Origin: Cytidiella melzeri
Taxonomy: Eukaryota; Basidiomycota; Agaricomycetes; Polyporales; Irpicaceae
Reading direction: 5' to 3'
Assembly (NCBI GenBank): GCA_022592445.1
Contig: JABYQR010000167.1
Coordinates: 32,589-96,588, forward strand
DNA: 64,000 bases
Shown here piece after piece: positions 1 to 10,699 of this stretch. The notes below the pieces were generated by a model. It worked only from the letters and a program-made list of their open reading frames with translations, had not been told where the DNA came from and searched no databases. Both the position numbers and the translations under genes were made by a program. Every line of letters starts with the position of its first letter. Position 1 is the first letter of the stretch.

Positions 1-281
1 CGGCGAACCTGCCTCTTCCGAATCCTTTCAAGGTGCTCAAAGGGCTGCGGTCGACTGAAAATTTGATTGAGGAACAGCGAGATGATGCGTCCAGCCGGAT
101 CAGTCTCGTCGAGACTCTCGACTTGGGGCTGTTGCCCTTGACTGGGTCGCTGGCAGGTATACGGTTCGACTCTGTGCATTATCTTGCATCTGGGCTTGCA
201 TGGTCTGATCAAGAATTGTTGGTGAGTGGTTGTTGTACCAAGCAGCGTATTGAATGTTGTTTTGCTGAAGCATTTCCTTAG
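1..281 (+). CDS. possible coding fragment of unknown function
   Basis: A frame is open from the window edge to a stop at 279-281. Up to about residue 72 it has ordinary coding composition, with acidic and amphipathic stretches such as NLIEEQRDD and GLLPLTGSLAGIRF. At 222 the frame meets a GTGAGT that would be a good splice donor, so the last 20 residues may be intron. It could be an early exon of the WDR7-like gene that follows on the same strand, or the end of an upstream gene. I do not recognise the sequence. The stretch 282-520 shows no convincing exon. Confidence 0.25.
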   Translation, partial: ANLPLPNPFKVLKGLRSTENLIEEQRDDASSRISLVETLDLGLLPLTGSLAGIRFDSVHYLASGLAWSDQELLVSGCCTKQRIECCFAEAFP

Positions 282-580
282 CTCTTCGATGTTAGCGGCT
301 TTTCGGCGCAAGTACTAGGCATCGTACCGTTGGTTGGCGTTGTCGATGTGCTCCGTCATGGCCATAACCTCGTGACTGTAAAATTTGAAGTACGAATAAC
401 ATTCGGTTGTAGATTCTGGACGTGCTGACAGACGAGTAGGATCGTATGGAACTTCGAAAGCTCAGCGCCGCGGGTTCGACAGACAGTCAAACCAATGAAT
501 CTACTTCCTCCCATCATGTCATTCGGTACGTCGTTTCTTCGTGACATGTTTCATCGGATATTTGTGCTGATGCTACGCAG

Positions 581-3500
581 ATCGTCTCTGATCCAGTCTC
601 AGCCTTTGTTGGACGTGGACGTGGCGATGATTTCTGCGCCATCCGAATTTATCACCACGCGCAAGAAGAATAGCAGAAGGCGATTGGAGTCTTTCATGCT
701 TGGCTCTCCAGAGAATCAGTCTCAGCGTGTACTGTGGAAAGCCGGTCGGGTGGACGTGCAAGCTGCAGACAAAAAATTAGACTCTCGGGTCTCGGCATTA
801 TTACCAGTAAAACTGAATTATTTGGTCCTGGGATACGGTACGTTTGGACGTGTCTATCAACGGAGTGAGCTCATGGTTCTGTAGCGGATGGGTTTGTAGA
901 GCAGACTTCACTAACTTCGCTTGTCCAACGCAAACCGAGAGGCTCGTCTGGACGGATGTCTGAAGTACCACTCCCAGGCGTGGTTACTACAATTGACATC
1001 GTACGGGTTGAACGAACCAACGAACGGCGGCTCATAGTGGGTGCTGATGATGGATCCATCGCGATCTTTCCTTTCGAGTATGTTTATGTACTTTGTGTAA
1101 CACCATTTTAAGCTGATCACGTGTAGCTCTATGCAGCTGTTAGCTCGCTGGACTGTTTTTCTCGAACCACTGAGAGAGGTTATACATGTGTCATCGGGAC
1201 GCCTGCGAGGTTGCGTGCTTTGCGTTTCTCAGGATGGATGCATAGCCGTCATTGCACTCGATGGGTGCGAATAGTACGTCGTTCCTTTTCAACCACACGC
1301 ATCATGTCTCACCGACTCGTGAAGCCTCTACCTTGTACCGGCATCTGTAGCTCCGCTTGAAAAGATCTGCGTAGGTGGGGATAACCTGCTACTCGCGTAC
1401 GCGGACAAACGAACTCGATTGTGGGACGTTAAAACTCGTGAGTTTTGGAGGTCCATGACTACAGACAAGGCGGACGAGATGATCAAGCAGGGTGGGTGGA
1501 CGGAATGGCAAGTTGTTTTTCTTTTAGAGTCGCTCTATGTTCTCGTTGAGCGATGACGGCTGAGGTAGCATTCTAGGGTACTCGGGTCCAGCTTACGCAC
1601 TCGAGGCGGCATTTCTTCTCTTTCTGGTGTTCCACATCTCCCTGACGCAGGTACGCACGCCGTTAGCTATCCATGCTTGTGAAGAGGGTGAACTGATCGT
1701 TTTGCGTAGGGTCCACGGTGATTCTTGATATTGACGAGCTATTACTCTCGTTGAGTGTAGGGCCGCTGAACAGTGTCCCGGCAGTGAGCCAGCCTGGACC
1801 CAAGGATGATCACGAGGCGAAGCGTGTATACCTTCGGTCGTTGTTGTCAGCTTTGCTCACTGATGGCCTGAACAAGGACATTGATCAAACGTGTCGCGAG
1901 AAGCTGCAAATATCCACAGCACTCTTTGGGATATGTCGGTCAGTTAGCAAGGAGACCTGTGTAAACGTGAGCTGAACGTTGGCGTTGTTCGCTAGCTCGG
2001 CTGCAACGACTATATATGCGGCTGAAGGCCCCCGTGAACCGTGGAGCATTGGCCCAGACGTTTCGGCGTTGCATTCTATGTCCATCGTCGCGTTACTTCA
2101 TGCACTTGGTCCATACGAGGGTTTGTCGTTCTTTTTCGGTCTCTGCTGTCCTGCGTGATACTGACTCTCCTCCTCAGATAAACCTGACACCCTACATACT
2201 ATCTCCACAATTTATAGTGCTTCGATCGGGCAAATAGTAGGGAGTTCTTATCACTCTCCGAGCCTAACTTTACTTGCGCGCATTTGGCTTCATGCGAAGG
2301 GTATGTCGTCAACTGCATTCACGGGATGTGGATCACCCACGTAGTTTCGTAGCGACCGATCTTAGTGTTGCTTCGCGTCAACTATTTGATGCTGGGATAG
2401 CTAGATTATCTGATGATCAGGTCAATAGTCTAGTTGAAAGTTGGCACGGTCAGCGTGAGTGAATTCTTGCTTCACACAAATAGTTCTTACACCCCCGCAG
2501 TGCCTTCCTCCCAGAGCGAAGCGAAGAGAGACTCTACTACAAGTGCTCTAGCTCTTTTCATCTGTGGATCGGTCGCAGTCGACAAGTATACACTATTGTC
2601 ATCAACGTGAGTGTGGTACATAGTCTTGATGAACATCTCTTACGGCAGGTTATTGTCAGCGCTCTCACAGATATCGCAAAGTCCATCTCGCTGTATCTTC
2701 ACGACGAGCACTCTCCCCACAGATCACTGGCTATCGATCTGTGCTCGCGAGGATTCCCTGTGTGGCAGCAACATGTCGATGCTGTAGAGATCCTGCGATC
2801 CTTATTTGCGCTTGCTACTTCTGGTAAAAAGGATCCGGGTTCCAACGTTGGTCAGCAGGCTAGGAGCGCGGTCCTCCTCATAGCATCTGGCAATTCTCCG
2901 CTTTTCATGACCACGGTGTCGATGGACATCCTCCAGCCGAAGAGTGTCCAACATCGAAAGTCGGTCATGCAGCTCGTTATCTTCTTGATACACAAGGTAA
3001 GCATTCTATTCGAGCTCATTCACTTTATGTTGACATAGTTGTTCTGCAGAGGCCGCTGGTACTCTATAGCAATCTTCCGCGGTTGGTGGAAGCTGTCGTG
3101 AAATCTCTAGACCCCAACTCGAATGCCAATCGTGACGCTGTGCTGGACTCTGCCACGGAGATCTTGGGCCATCTCGTCGAAACGTGAGTCTGTTGTGTAC
3201 CACGAGAGTGGCTCTGATCGGTGGGACTTTAGGTATCCAACCGTCGACTTCCACGGACCTTCTCAAAGACTGGCGATTGGCACAAGCGAAGGAGCTGTCG
3301 TGATGTACGATTTGAAGACAGCTACACGCTTGTATGTCCTGGAGGGCCATACAAAGCGAACGACAGCATGTGCTTTCTCTCCTGACGGTCGTCGACTGGT
3401 GACGCTCTCGCTGGAGGAGCATACTGTGCTTATATGGAAGGTGGGCTCTAGCTTCACTAGCTTCTTCATGCCCGGTGCACCGCCGCGCCAAGGGCACGGA

Positions 3501-3709
3501 GGCTCAGACCCATACAAGACCTACGACTTCAATATTGGAGATGAAGGTAGCGCCTTCAATACAATGTCCTTTGCGCTCTCTAGCTGATCTGCGGTGGATT
3601 AGGTGATATGACACTCGCGGCCACGTTGGATTTAGTGAAGTTTGACTGGCCGTCTGAACGAAGTGTTAGGATTCGTATTCGAGGTGCCACGCTCACGTTT
3701 AGTACATGA
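581..3709 (+). CDS. WDR7 / rabconnectin-3 beta-like WD40 protein, C-terminal part
   Basis: Multi-exon gene for a large WD40-repeat protein of the WDR7 (rabconnectin-3 beta) type. In animals this family works with the vacuolar proton ATPase on endomembranes; the same role here is inferred. Recognisable stretches in order are: FVGRGRGDDFCAIRIYHH (about 607-660); LVLGYADGF across an intron (838-884); LPGVVTTIDIV; VGADDGSIAIFPFE; ARWTVFLEPLREVIHVSSG; VGGDNLLLAYADKRTRLWDV (about 1375-1430); a helical middle region (1718-3190); and the diagnostic C-terminal repeat with EGAVVMYDLKTATRLYVLEGH and GAPPRQGHGGSDPYKTY (3230-3540). A final intron (about 3547-3602) precedes the last exon, which ends at TGA 3707-3709. 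Introns are short GT..AG. Oddity: between about 660 and 800 the homologous reading changes frame twice, once at an in-frame TAG (671) and once at an A-run (771-776). I cannot place introns there, so the copy may be broken or the sequence may carry indels. The N-terminus is not visible. Confidence 0.8.
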
Positions 3710-4586
3710 TTATGTTGATATCATATGCAGGAAAACGATTGGTCATCAAAACTTCACCATGCCGTCGCGCAATTCTGTACATGTCAACGTTGTCTTTCGC
3801 TTCCCCCCTTTCTCTCGACTGAGGCTGTAGTCTTCGTCGTCCCTTCCTATCTCTCCCTCCACTTCTCCGCCGGTAATGGAGTCTCGGTCGAATGTCCATA
3901 ACGCGCTCTTCAGGAGGGTCAGAACACATGTCGGCATTCCGGCACTCAAGAAAATACTCTCGTTAACCATCAAAATTCCTCGCCAGCTGCGCTCTCTCAA
4001 TGGATGCGTTCGTTTCGGCTACCGAATTTGACTTTGTCAAGTGCGAGGAGCGTGCTGTATCCCTAAATAGGTGCCAAGCTGGAGTTCGGTACGTGCATGA
4101 ATGATAGATGCGAGCGACGAGATCGATATGACCGGAGGATCGTTCAAGGCTGCATTGCTAAGATGGGAAAGGGCCCTTTCACGCATGTCGCGTTAAAAAC
4201 CGTGCAAAAACCTGTGAGCTTTTGTCGCGATTCAAACCTCACCTGCAAGTCGTCAAATCTGAAATTCTCGTCCCTTACGCCCTGACTACCATTGAGCGAT
4301 GAGGAATATGGAATGATCATATAATACTTGAGAGATGTCATCTAGAATCAGGAAAGCGAAGCGGAGATCCTACACTTGAACAGTGCCGGAACTTTACAGA
4401 AAAAATAATGTCCACCGTCAGTGGAGACGTACACATGTTATCTGGCTACCAGTTGAAACTGCGTGCTTGCACTACGATCCCGAAATTGACACAACCTTTT
4501 GCAGAGGGTCGGATCACATTCCCTTTATTAGGGTCGTTCAAAGTTGGCGCAGCCGCGCTACAGCACGGGGATAAACTATGTCAGGT
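3710..4586. other. intergenic stretch with possible small exons
   Basis: No recognised gene. A short frame starting ATG at 4000 reads MDAFVSATEFDFVKCEERAV and reaches a GTACGT donor near 4090, and 4105-4190 has a coding-like frame. These could be the first exons of an unknown + strand gene that the Tc1 element at 4589 interrupts. A minus-strand frame at 3746-4000 is also open. Neither is supported beyond composition. Confidence 0.2.
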
Positions 4587-4588
4587 TA

Positions 4589-4638
4589 CTGCCGTTTGCA
4601 CAATGATATGGAATGCCAGTTTTTTTTTTCGGCCCCAC
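4589..4638 (+). repeat. left terminal inverted repeat of the Tc1-like element
   Basis: About 50 bp: a conserved outer segment, a run of 10 T, then CGGCCCCAC. It matches the reverse complement of 7779-7827 with a few mismatches and one length difference in the T-run. The duplicated target TA lies immediately outside at 4587-4588. Confidence 0.85.
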
Positions 4639-4766
4639 TTCCAGCGCTTCGAACTTCCCGGACACGGTCCGAGGTCTCCAGATGACATCATCGTTACACG
4701 TTACGGGCAGTGCCTGTCCCCAGCACGCCGCGGCTGTGCGCAACTCACCCTACAGCCATACCACTA

Positions 4767-5873
4767 ATGGGACGCACACACAAAGCTCTCACGTGTTCAC
4801 ACGACCTCAAGGCCCGCATCACAGTTCTCTTCTATGAACAAGGCTACACAGTGAAGAAGATTGGACACATCCTTGGTGTGAGCAAGTCGCTTGTATACAA
4901 CTCTCTGAACAGCTATGGCTGCTTTGGTGTCGCCCATAATCCCTTCGCTTGTCAGTGTGGGCATAGGCGTCTAATGATGCAGGAAGACATCAACTACTTA
5001 CGTAGTCTACTCTCTCACCGGCACTCATATTATCTTGATGAGCTTCAACTCAAACTACTTGAGCATCGTGGGCTTTCGTACACTCCGTCATCTGAGGATT
5101 TCCAGAAAGAGAGTATGGAAGAAAGCAGCAGGTGAGCATGCATGTGTCATGTTCTACTACTTTATAGCAACTGACGTTATGCAGAATGCAATGATCTGCT
5201 TCGCGCAGCCTACTGGAACCGCTTCGCAACATTGGTACCTGATCCAAACATGCTTATGTTTATGGATGAGTCTCACAAAGATCAGCGCACACATGATCAG
5301 TTGTATGGCTATTCCGAGATTGGAGTTCCCTGTGTTCAGCGTGCAACATTTGTACGCGGACAGCGTGTTAGTATTCTGCCATTGCTGGCTCTTGATGGCA
5401 TTATAACATATGATCTCATTGAGGGCTCAGTGACAGCAGCTCGCTTTGCTCACTTTATCCGTGACCAAGTGGTGTGTTCAAACTATTTTTGCAAATTTAC
5501 AGTATCAGAAACATTGATTATTTATAGATTCCCCTCACCACTCCCTATCCTGGCCCTCGAAGTGTACTTGTGCTGGATAATTGTAACATTCACCACTCAG
5601 ACGAGCTACAAAGGTTGATAGAAGATGCTGGTAGGTGTTTATTGAGTAAAAGATGCATATTCTGAACTTGACAATGTTCACGTAGACTGCCGCATTCTAT
5701 ATCTTCCACCTTACTCCCCGGATTTCAACCCTATCGAGTATGCCTTTTCCTCTGTCAAGGCATACTTACGTCGCCACTGGCAAGAACACAATCTTATGAG
5801 TATAGTCTACGCACTTCGGAACATTACTTCAGAGATGTCTGAACAATGGTTCCAAGATGCTGGTTATATGTAG
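4767..5873 (+). CDS. Tc1-like DDE transposase, probably frameshifted
   Basis: Cuts and pastes the element through its terminal repeats. The N-terminal part from ATG 4767 has a helix-turn-helix with YTVKKIGHILGVSKSLVYN, the usual Tc1 DNA-binding fold. The catalytic DDE_3 (RNase H-like) domain shows all three acidic positions: Asp in LMFMDESHKD (about 5260), Asp in VLVLDNCNIHH (about 5575), and Glu in PPYSPDFNPIEYAFS (about 5712-5750). The stop is TAG 5871-5873. Likely introns with GT..AG ends are 5132-5184, 5472-5527 and 5631-5685. Near 5075-5080 the frame changes by one between EHRGLS and RTLRHLRISRK, where homologues read on without a gap, so this copy may be inactive unless a small intron was missed. 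Confidence 0.8.
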
Positions 5874-5939
5874 TAAGGGTAGCCTATATACAGTATATTA
5901 TTCTAAGAATTAAGCAGAAATAGCAACGTTTGGCGGGAA

Positions 5940-7661
5940 TCAATACACCGAAGCAAAGTCATTAATTCCAGAGTATCCATCTCTGCCAGTGCGATCTGGT
6001 GCAGTGAAGCCAAGAGGAATGGGCTTCCACTCAAGTGTAGCGGAGTCCTGATACTCTATGAAGTCATCATCAAACTGTCTATCTCCGACAATGAGTGGAA
6101 CTTCAAACCACGACATTCTCGTGCCATCAGGCCAACGACCCTTGTAGTGAATACACTTATCTGGCTCCCCATCTCCCACTTGACCTCTTTCGTCTCGCTC
6201 AAGAAAAGAATTGAAGTCTACGTCCTCCTCAAAGAGTTCACGAGGCCGCTTTCCCCGACTGTTCCACCACACCGGCGCTGCATTGCGGAAACGTATCGCA
6301 TCGCCAGGAGTTAGCCCGACATTGAATGCTGTGAGGTCCTTGATGTCAACCTGATCAAGGATGTCTGGGCCATAACCCTTCGCACTCAGCGATGTACGAT
6401 AGGTGTGCGCGTTGACAACACCGTGGGTATCCTTCATGAACTTGAGGAATTGTGGGAGGTCGTTTGGACTCCGAGGAATCGGAACTGACATGTTTGTGGA
6501 AGGAAGCGAGGTCAGGCTACCAATCGATGCTGTTCGCGCACGCTCCGGGGTACGCAGAGTAGCAGGTGCACATGCCCTCTTGGTCAACTCCAAGATAGCA
6601 GCTGAGAGCTGTGCGAGAGCGGTACCTTGGTCCAGCAAAGGCACAGCTACAACAGAGGCTGCATGGCGAGCAGCACGGCGGGCATCGAGAACCAGTCGCC
6701 AATTGTTGGGATCAAAAATTTTGGTGCACGGTGGTTCGGACAGCGTAGCTACGTTGTCCTTCTGCATATCGTTCAAGGTATGAGTTGTGCACTATTGTGA
6801 AAGGTGATCCAGCTTACCAAGGCAATAGACCACTCCTTGAGCATGATCGGGCTCAATTTCAGCTGGTACCCGCTGTTGTAGGTAAACGTGAATCCCCCGT
6901 CGCGCTCGTTGGAGTACTTCTTCTCAAGCAGAACGCGGTATCCAGCAAGCGCAGATTTGAGAGCATACATATCCCCCACTCAAATGCGCTGTAAACAGGG
7001 ACATGTCAGCAAGTGTAGTAGAATCAATATGTGTGGAACTCACACTATTGGGCCGCTCGTTGTCACTCTCATCCGCCTTGTCTCCATCTAGGCTCTTGCT
7101 GTCGGAGGACTGAGCTGTGAGCACAATTTTTAATGAGAACAACACATGAAAATCAATTGAGTACATACCATGTTGGTGTTAGACTGATGGCGCACAGTCT
7201 TCTTGATGTCCTTGAACTGGGCATATATGGTCACCTTCGATGTCCGGTTCCGATTGAGTTGCACGATCATATCCATATACTCCTCAAGGGTCTCGACATC
7301 CAGCGCGTCCTTTTTCCTGTCAGCAGTCATCAGTCGCTATACATCCGAGCAGGAATAGCCTCATGCACGCAGCTCTTGCAGGAAGGTACTTGAACGAATA
7401 AGGTTTTGATGCCTTGACCTTATACAAAGGTTCTCCGTGTCGATCGAGGATAGTCTGTAAAAGTCGGACATAGCTGTCCTTGTTGTTGTCGAGTGTGAGA
7501 GTAAACAGCTTGTTCTTGCTTTCCTTTTTGTCGAGCTTGCGGTTCTTCTTTCCAGTCTGTGCCGTGCTCGCCTTGTGAACAACACTTGTAAGTTCAGCCG
7601 ACAGCTCAAGGACGACCGTGACCTTGTCAACTTCTGCGGGTGGTTCATTGCAGTCGGACAT
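5940..7661 (-). CDS. transposon-borne SAM-like-domain protein
   Basis: Spliced gene on the minus strand, convergent with the transposase and inside the same inverted repeats. The start MSDCNEPPAEV is at 7661. Approximate exons are 7661-7369, 7316-7169, 7109-7044, about 6978-6818, and 6761-5940, with the stop at 5940-5942. The exon 1-2 and 2-3 joins keep frame; the exon 3-4 join is uncertain. The product is about 490 residues: a lysine-rich N-terminal part with an acidic patch, then a compact domain with HTYRTSLSAKGYGPDILDQV and DLTAFNVGLTPGDAIRF. That second domain resembles a sterile alpha motif (protein or RNA interaction) by its pattern of hydrophobics and the GDAIR ending. The C-terminal part is rich in Trp and Asp, for example APVWWNSRGKRPRELFEEDV. 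No catalytic motif is visible. Its role is unknown; an accessory or targeting factor for transposition, or passenger cargo, are both possible. Confidence 0.75.
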
Positions 7662-7778
7662 CGGGTCGAGAGTGAGAGTGGACGAGAGCCGGGTACAGGG
7701 CGTTGAGAGGCAAGAATTCGAGCGCTGGTTCTACTTACTGGACGTCCAGGGCACCTCTGCGTCACTCGCGCACCTGAG

Positions 7779-7827
7779 GTGGGGCCGAAAAAAAAACTCG
7801 CATTCCATATCATTGTGCAAACAGCAG
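7779..7827 (-). repeat. right terminal inverted repeat of the Tc1-like element
   Basis: Inverted partner of 4589-4638, followed by TA at 7828-7829. The T-run is one base shorter than on the left. Confidence 0.85.
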
Positions 7828-7829
7828 TA

Positions 7830-8615
7830 ATAACTCATGTCAGTAAATTTGAATTGATACGGGTTTATAATCTACATTGTCCAGTCAGACTTCTGTAGCA
7901 TACACGGCGGGCCCCTTTGAACAACTGGCTGAGATTGCTTGGGTGCTGCTAGAGGTATATTGGAGAGCAAATCTCGAAGCGCGTGCAACTGAAGGTTAGC
8001 CAAGTCGCTCACAACAAATCTATTGCCCGGTTCGTCGTTGTACTTCTGTCTTCTCTGTCCAAGTCCAGCTCCACATGCAGCAAACCCCTCATCTCCGCTT
8101 GCTTGATCATTACAATTCCTGAAGAATGAAGAATTGTTCCGGTGCATGCCAGTGCTTTGAGCTGTTGCGACAACTTGAGGTCAATCTCCCACCCAATTGT
8201 CAGCACTAATGAAACTCCGCTAGGCGCGGGCTGATGGTGGCACACCGAGAGCTTGGCGGGGGACTTAGGCAATTTGTGAGCTCATCAATAGCTAGTACGC
8301 CTGATAGACTTAGGCAATTACATAGCACAGTAAATATAAATAAGAGGGTACATATTTTTGTATATAAGAGAGTACATAGTTTGGTATATAAGACTGTTAC
8401 ACAGTGTACAAAACTCACTGATGGCATTGTAAATCTTCCAATTCCCCTTTTCCAGTAAAGCTATATTTATGCCTCTGTCAGGCTCTTTTCTTCCTCTGTT
8501 TTCACTTCTCACACACTCACACATGTATCATAGTGTATCATGGTTACTTGAATGGCCTTTGGGGCAGCCACCCTGTTGCAACTATGATTAAACTGCACGA
8601 GAAGCCTTAAAACAT
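7830..8615. other. intergenic; weak minus-strand coding signal and ATATAAG repeats
   Basis: Minus-strand frames at 8272-8009 and 8147-7872 have coding-like composition, for example WEIDLKLSQQLKALACTGTI and DLANLQLHALRDLLSNIP. They could be exons or a frame-shifted relic, but I recognise no family. 8328-8410 holds near-repeats of TATATAAGAGAGTACATAG. Nothing else is evident. Confidence 0.25.
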
Positions 8616-8621
8616 TTGACA

Positions 8622-9050
8622 ATGGCCCACGTACGGGATCTCTGGGAGGCTGTCGGCAATGTTCAAGACCTCATCAAGCTGCGTAGCAAGACCCCTGAGG
8701 ACTTGATTGCCATCACAGCAAAGATTGTAACCGAGTACGCCTCAACAAATGTGTTGATGAAGCTGGGTGCCCTTCCACGAGAGGAGCAAGACAATCTCCT
8801 CAAGAACACTGTGATCTACTGTTGTGATGGTCTTGACTACTGGGATCTTGACAATGCCATGATCTCAGGAGATGTTGGCTGCATGGAACTTTTGCTTCTG
8901 CTGATACATCTGGAAACTGCTGGACATGCAACAAGCTCAAACAGGGACCCCTTCTCACAGACAGTGAGCTCCTTGTCACTCGAGAGTCCTTGCAAGACGT
9001 CTCGAGGATCATGCAAGAGCTGGTTCTACAGCTTGCCTCTTGAGCTTGTT
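8622..9050 (+). pseudogene. DUF6589-type protein fragment
   Basis: From ATG 8622 the frame reads through DLIKLRSKTPEDLIAITAKI and LGALPREEQDNLLKNTVIY. It then reaches DYWDLDNAMISGDVGCMEL near 8838-8890. This order (a helical segment, then a D-x-x-I/M-x-x-GDVG-x-ME motif) is typical of the DUF6589 domain common in multicopy basidiomycete proteins of unknown function. After the GDVG motif the family normally continues into a long conserved C-terminal region, but here the similarity stops within about 20 residues. The large N-terminal part is also missing. It is therefore a short relic. Confidence 0.6.
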
Positions 9051-9841
9051 TATGGCTCAGCCCTTGTGCCTTGTTTTGGCACTTGAGCTCGTGCTGCCTC
9101 AATTTGTGCTTTGGATTCTCGCCAGAGTTCTTGTCTGTGTTCTCTCACAAGTTTTTGGGCAGCCTCGAGCACACTGCCACTTTCTCTTGCCACCCTTGCT
9201 TTTATTGCAGCCCCCTTGTTCCCTTGCTCCCTCACCTCCAGCGGCTTTTCTCATCAATATGAGAACATCGAGCAGCCTCTCTCTCTCTTCATCAATCCGC
9301 TCAATTGTCACGCGGACCTATAAATTGATGTGGAATTTTTGCAATAGTATTTATACACAGCATGTTTGTATCTCAAGTAGCTCAGAATTCAGCACCCTCT
9401 GTGTTTTCCCCCTGAGTTTGCCTCTGCAAGCCTTGCATTTCATATCTCAAGCCTGTTTGCTCCTTGCATCTTGCATCTCGAGCTCACTTGCCGTGCATAT
9501 ATCTCATTTGTGTTGTGTTCTCAAGCCCTCTTGTGCTCCTCACTGCATTTATTCAACTGCATTATTTCACTGTGTCATGTTTTTCTTCCACTGCGTCCTC
9601 CTTTCAAGCCATTGTTTACCTTCTCTTGGCCACTGTGTCTATACTGTGTTCCTTTCACTGGCTTGCGTTTTAAAGCCACATTTCTCTTTCACTCAGCAAC
9701 TGCAACTCACTGTGTTCTCCTTCCCTCTCATCCCTCACAACCTTTTTCCATTGTTTCACTCAACCTTTGAGCTTTTCCCACCATTACCCTCTTGGGTTCT
9801 TTACTTCATGCCTTATAAACCCCTTGGCGTGCATCACTGTC
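9051..9841. other. pyrimidine-rich non-coding tract with ACTGTG-type words
   Basis: The plus strand is rich in T and C and repeats words such as CACTGTGTT and CTTGCATTT. The style matches the ACTGCGTT-rich tracts at 20.3-20.9 kb, 31.7-31.9 kb (reverse) and 59.2-59.3 kb. Long frames here are open on both strands because stops are rare in such sequence. The tract is cut by the solo LTR at 9842 and may resume at 10600-10699. I take it as the decayed 3' part of a relative of elements A/B/C. Confidence 0.4.
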
Positions 9842-10599
9842 TGTCGTGGATGGCCCTACTACCCCTTAATTTTCGCAATTTATCTCTTGTTTTTATCTGT
9901 AAAACTCTGGGCTGCAAACCAGTTGCAACCTTCTCTGCACAAACTTATTTGCACGTCTATTAAGCGCCCGTATCACGTGGCTTAGATGCTCTACATGGTC
10001 ACGTTACTAGCTACTACATCACACTGGCATGTGACTTAGCTTAAGTAAGACCACATAGCTACAAACACATGGCTCAGCCCATAGCTAGGGGTTGACGTCA
10101 TAGATATCGTTCACATGGGCTCCTTTTGTTCTTTCCCTATTGTTCTCTTTATGTAAGGATGTTCTCACAAGTGTGGGAATGGAATACAATAGTTGGTCTC
10201 CTTTTAGTAGATTCTCTCACAAGTAGAGTTCATGGCAAGGTCTAGACAATAGCTATTGTTCTCCTTTAGGTAGTTCTTTTGTTCTTTGTTCACACGGCTT
10301 CTTGCAAAGCCTGCCCTTAACATGGTCTGTGCGCAGGTCCCTGAAGTATATATATATACTGCTGCATGTACGCTCCTAGCCCCCATCTTGACCTCTTGGT
10401 CTTTACTGGGCTAGGTAAGCAACACCCCTCTTGTACTACATAGCGGGTAGTATCAATACTAACTTGGTCTTTACTGGGCTAGATACTTGTATAAAGTCTG
10501 ATAGCTGGTGAAAGCACTGTGCTACATGCCTGCCACCACCTCCTCGTCAATATCCACTTTGTGTCTCTGTTTGTCACAACAAGCCCTGTCTCCGTGTCA
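9842..10599 (+). mobile_element. solo LTR, same family as gypsy-1
   Basis: Begins TGTCGTGGATGGCC and ends CTCCGTGTCA, like the gypsy-1 LTRs at 22267 and 29104, and is flanked by perfect 5-bp duplications CTGTC (9837-9841 and 10600-10604). No internal retroelement sequence adjoins it. It is longer than the 689-bp gypsy-1 LTR, mainly because of an internal partial duplication at about 10390-10490. Confidence 0.9.
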
Positions 10600-10699
10600 C
10601 TGTCATTTCTTGTACTTCCCTACATACCCAATCCCCTTCTCTAGTTGTTGTGCAGCCCTCACCTACTACTTGCGCTCCTTACACCTTATTGCTACGTGG

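Larger units (their letters stand above)
4589..7827 (+). mobile_element. Tc1/mariner-superfamily DNA transposon with two genes
   Basis: A 3.24-kb element bounded by inverted terminal repeats. The left end (from 4589) and the reverse complement of the right end (to 7827) both begin CTGC[CT]GTTTGCACAATGA and continue through a T-run into CGGCCCCAC, about 50 bp in all. A TA dinucleotide flanks each end (4587-4588 and 7828-7829), as expected for the Tc1/mariner superfamily. Inside are a DDE transposase gene (+, 4767-5873) and a convergent second gene (-, 7661-5940) separated by only 66 bp. The inverted repeats enclose both genes, so the second gene belongs to the transposon. Confidence 0.85.

Noticed and set aside
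9040..9963. 307-codon plus-strand frame rich in Leu, Ser, Cys and Phe resembling a membrane protein
   Set aside because: The sequence is a pyrimidine-rich tract with few possible stops, and the frame runs into the solo LTR at 9842.
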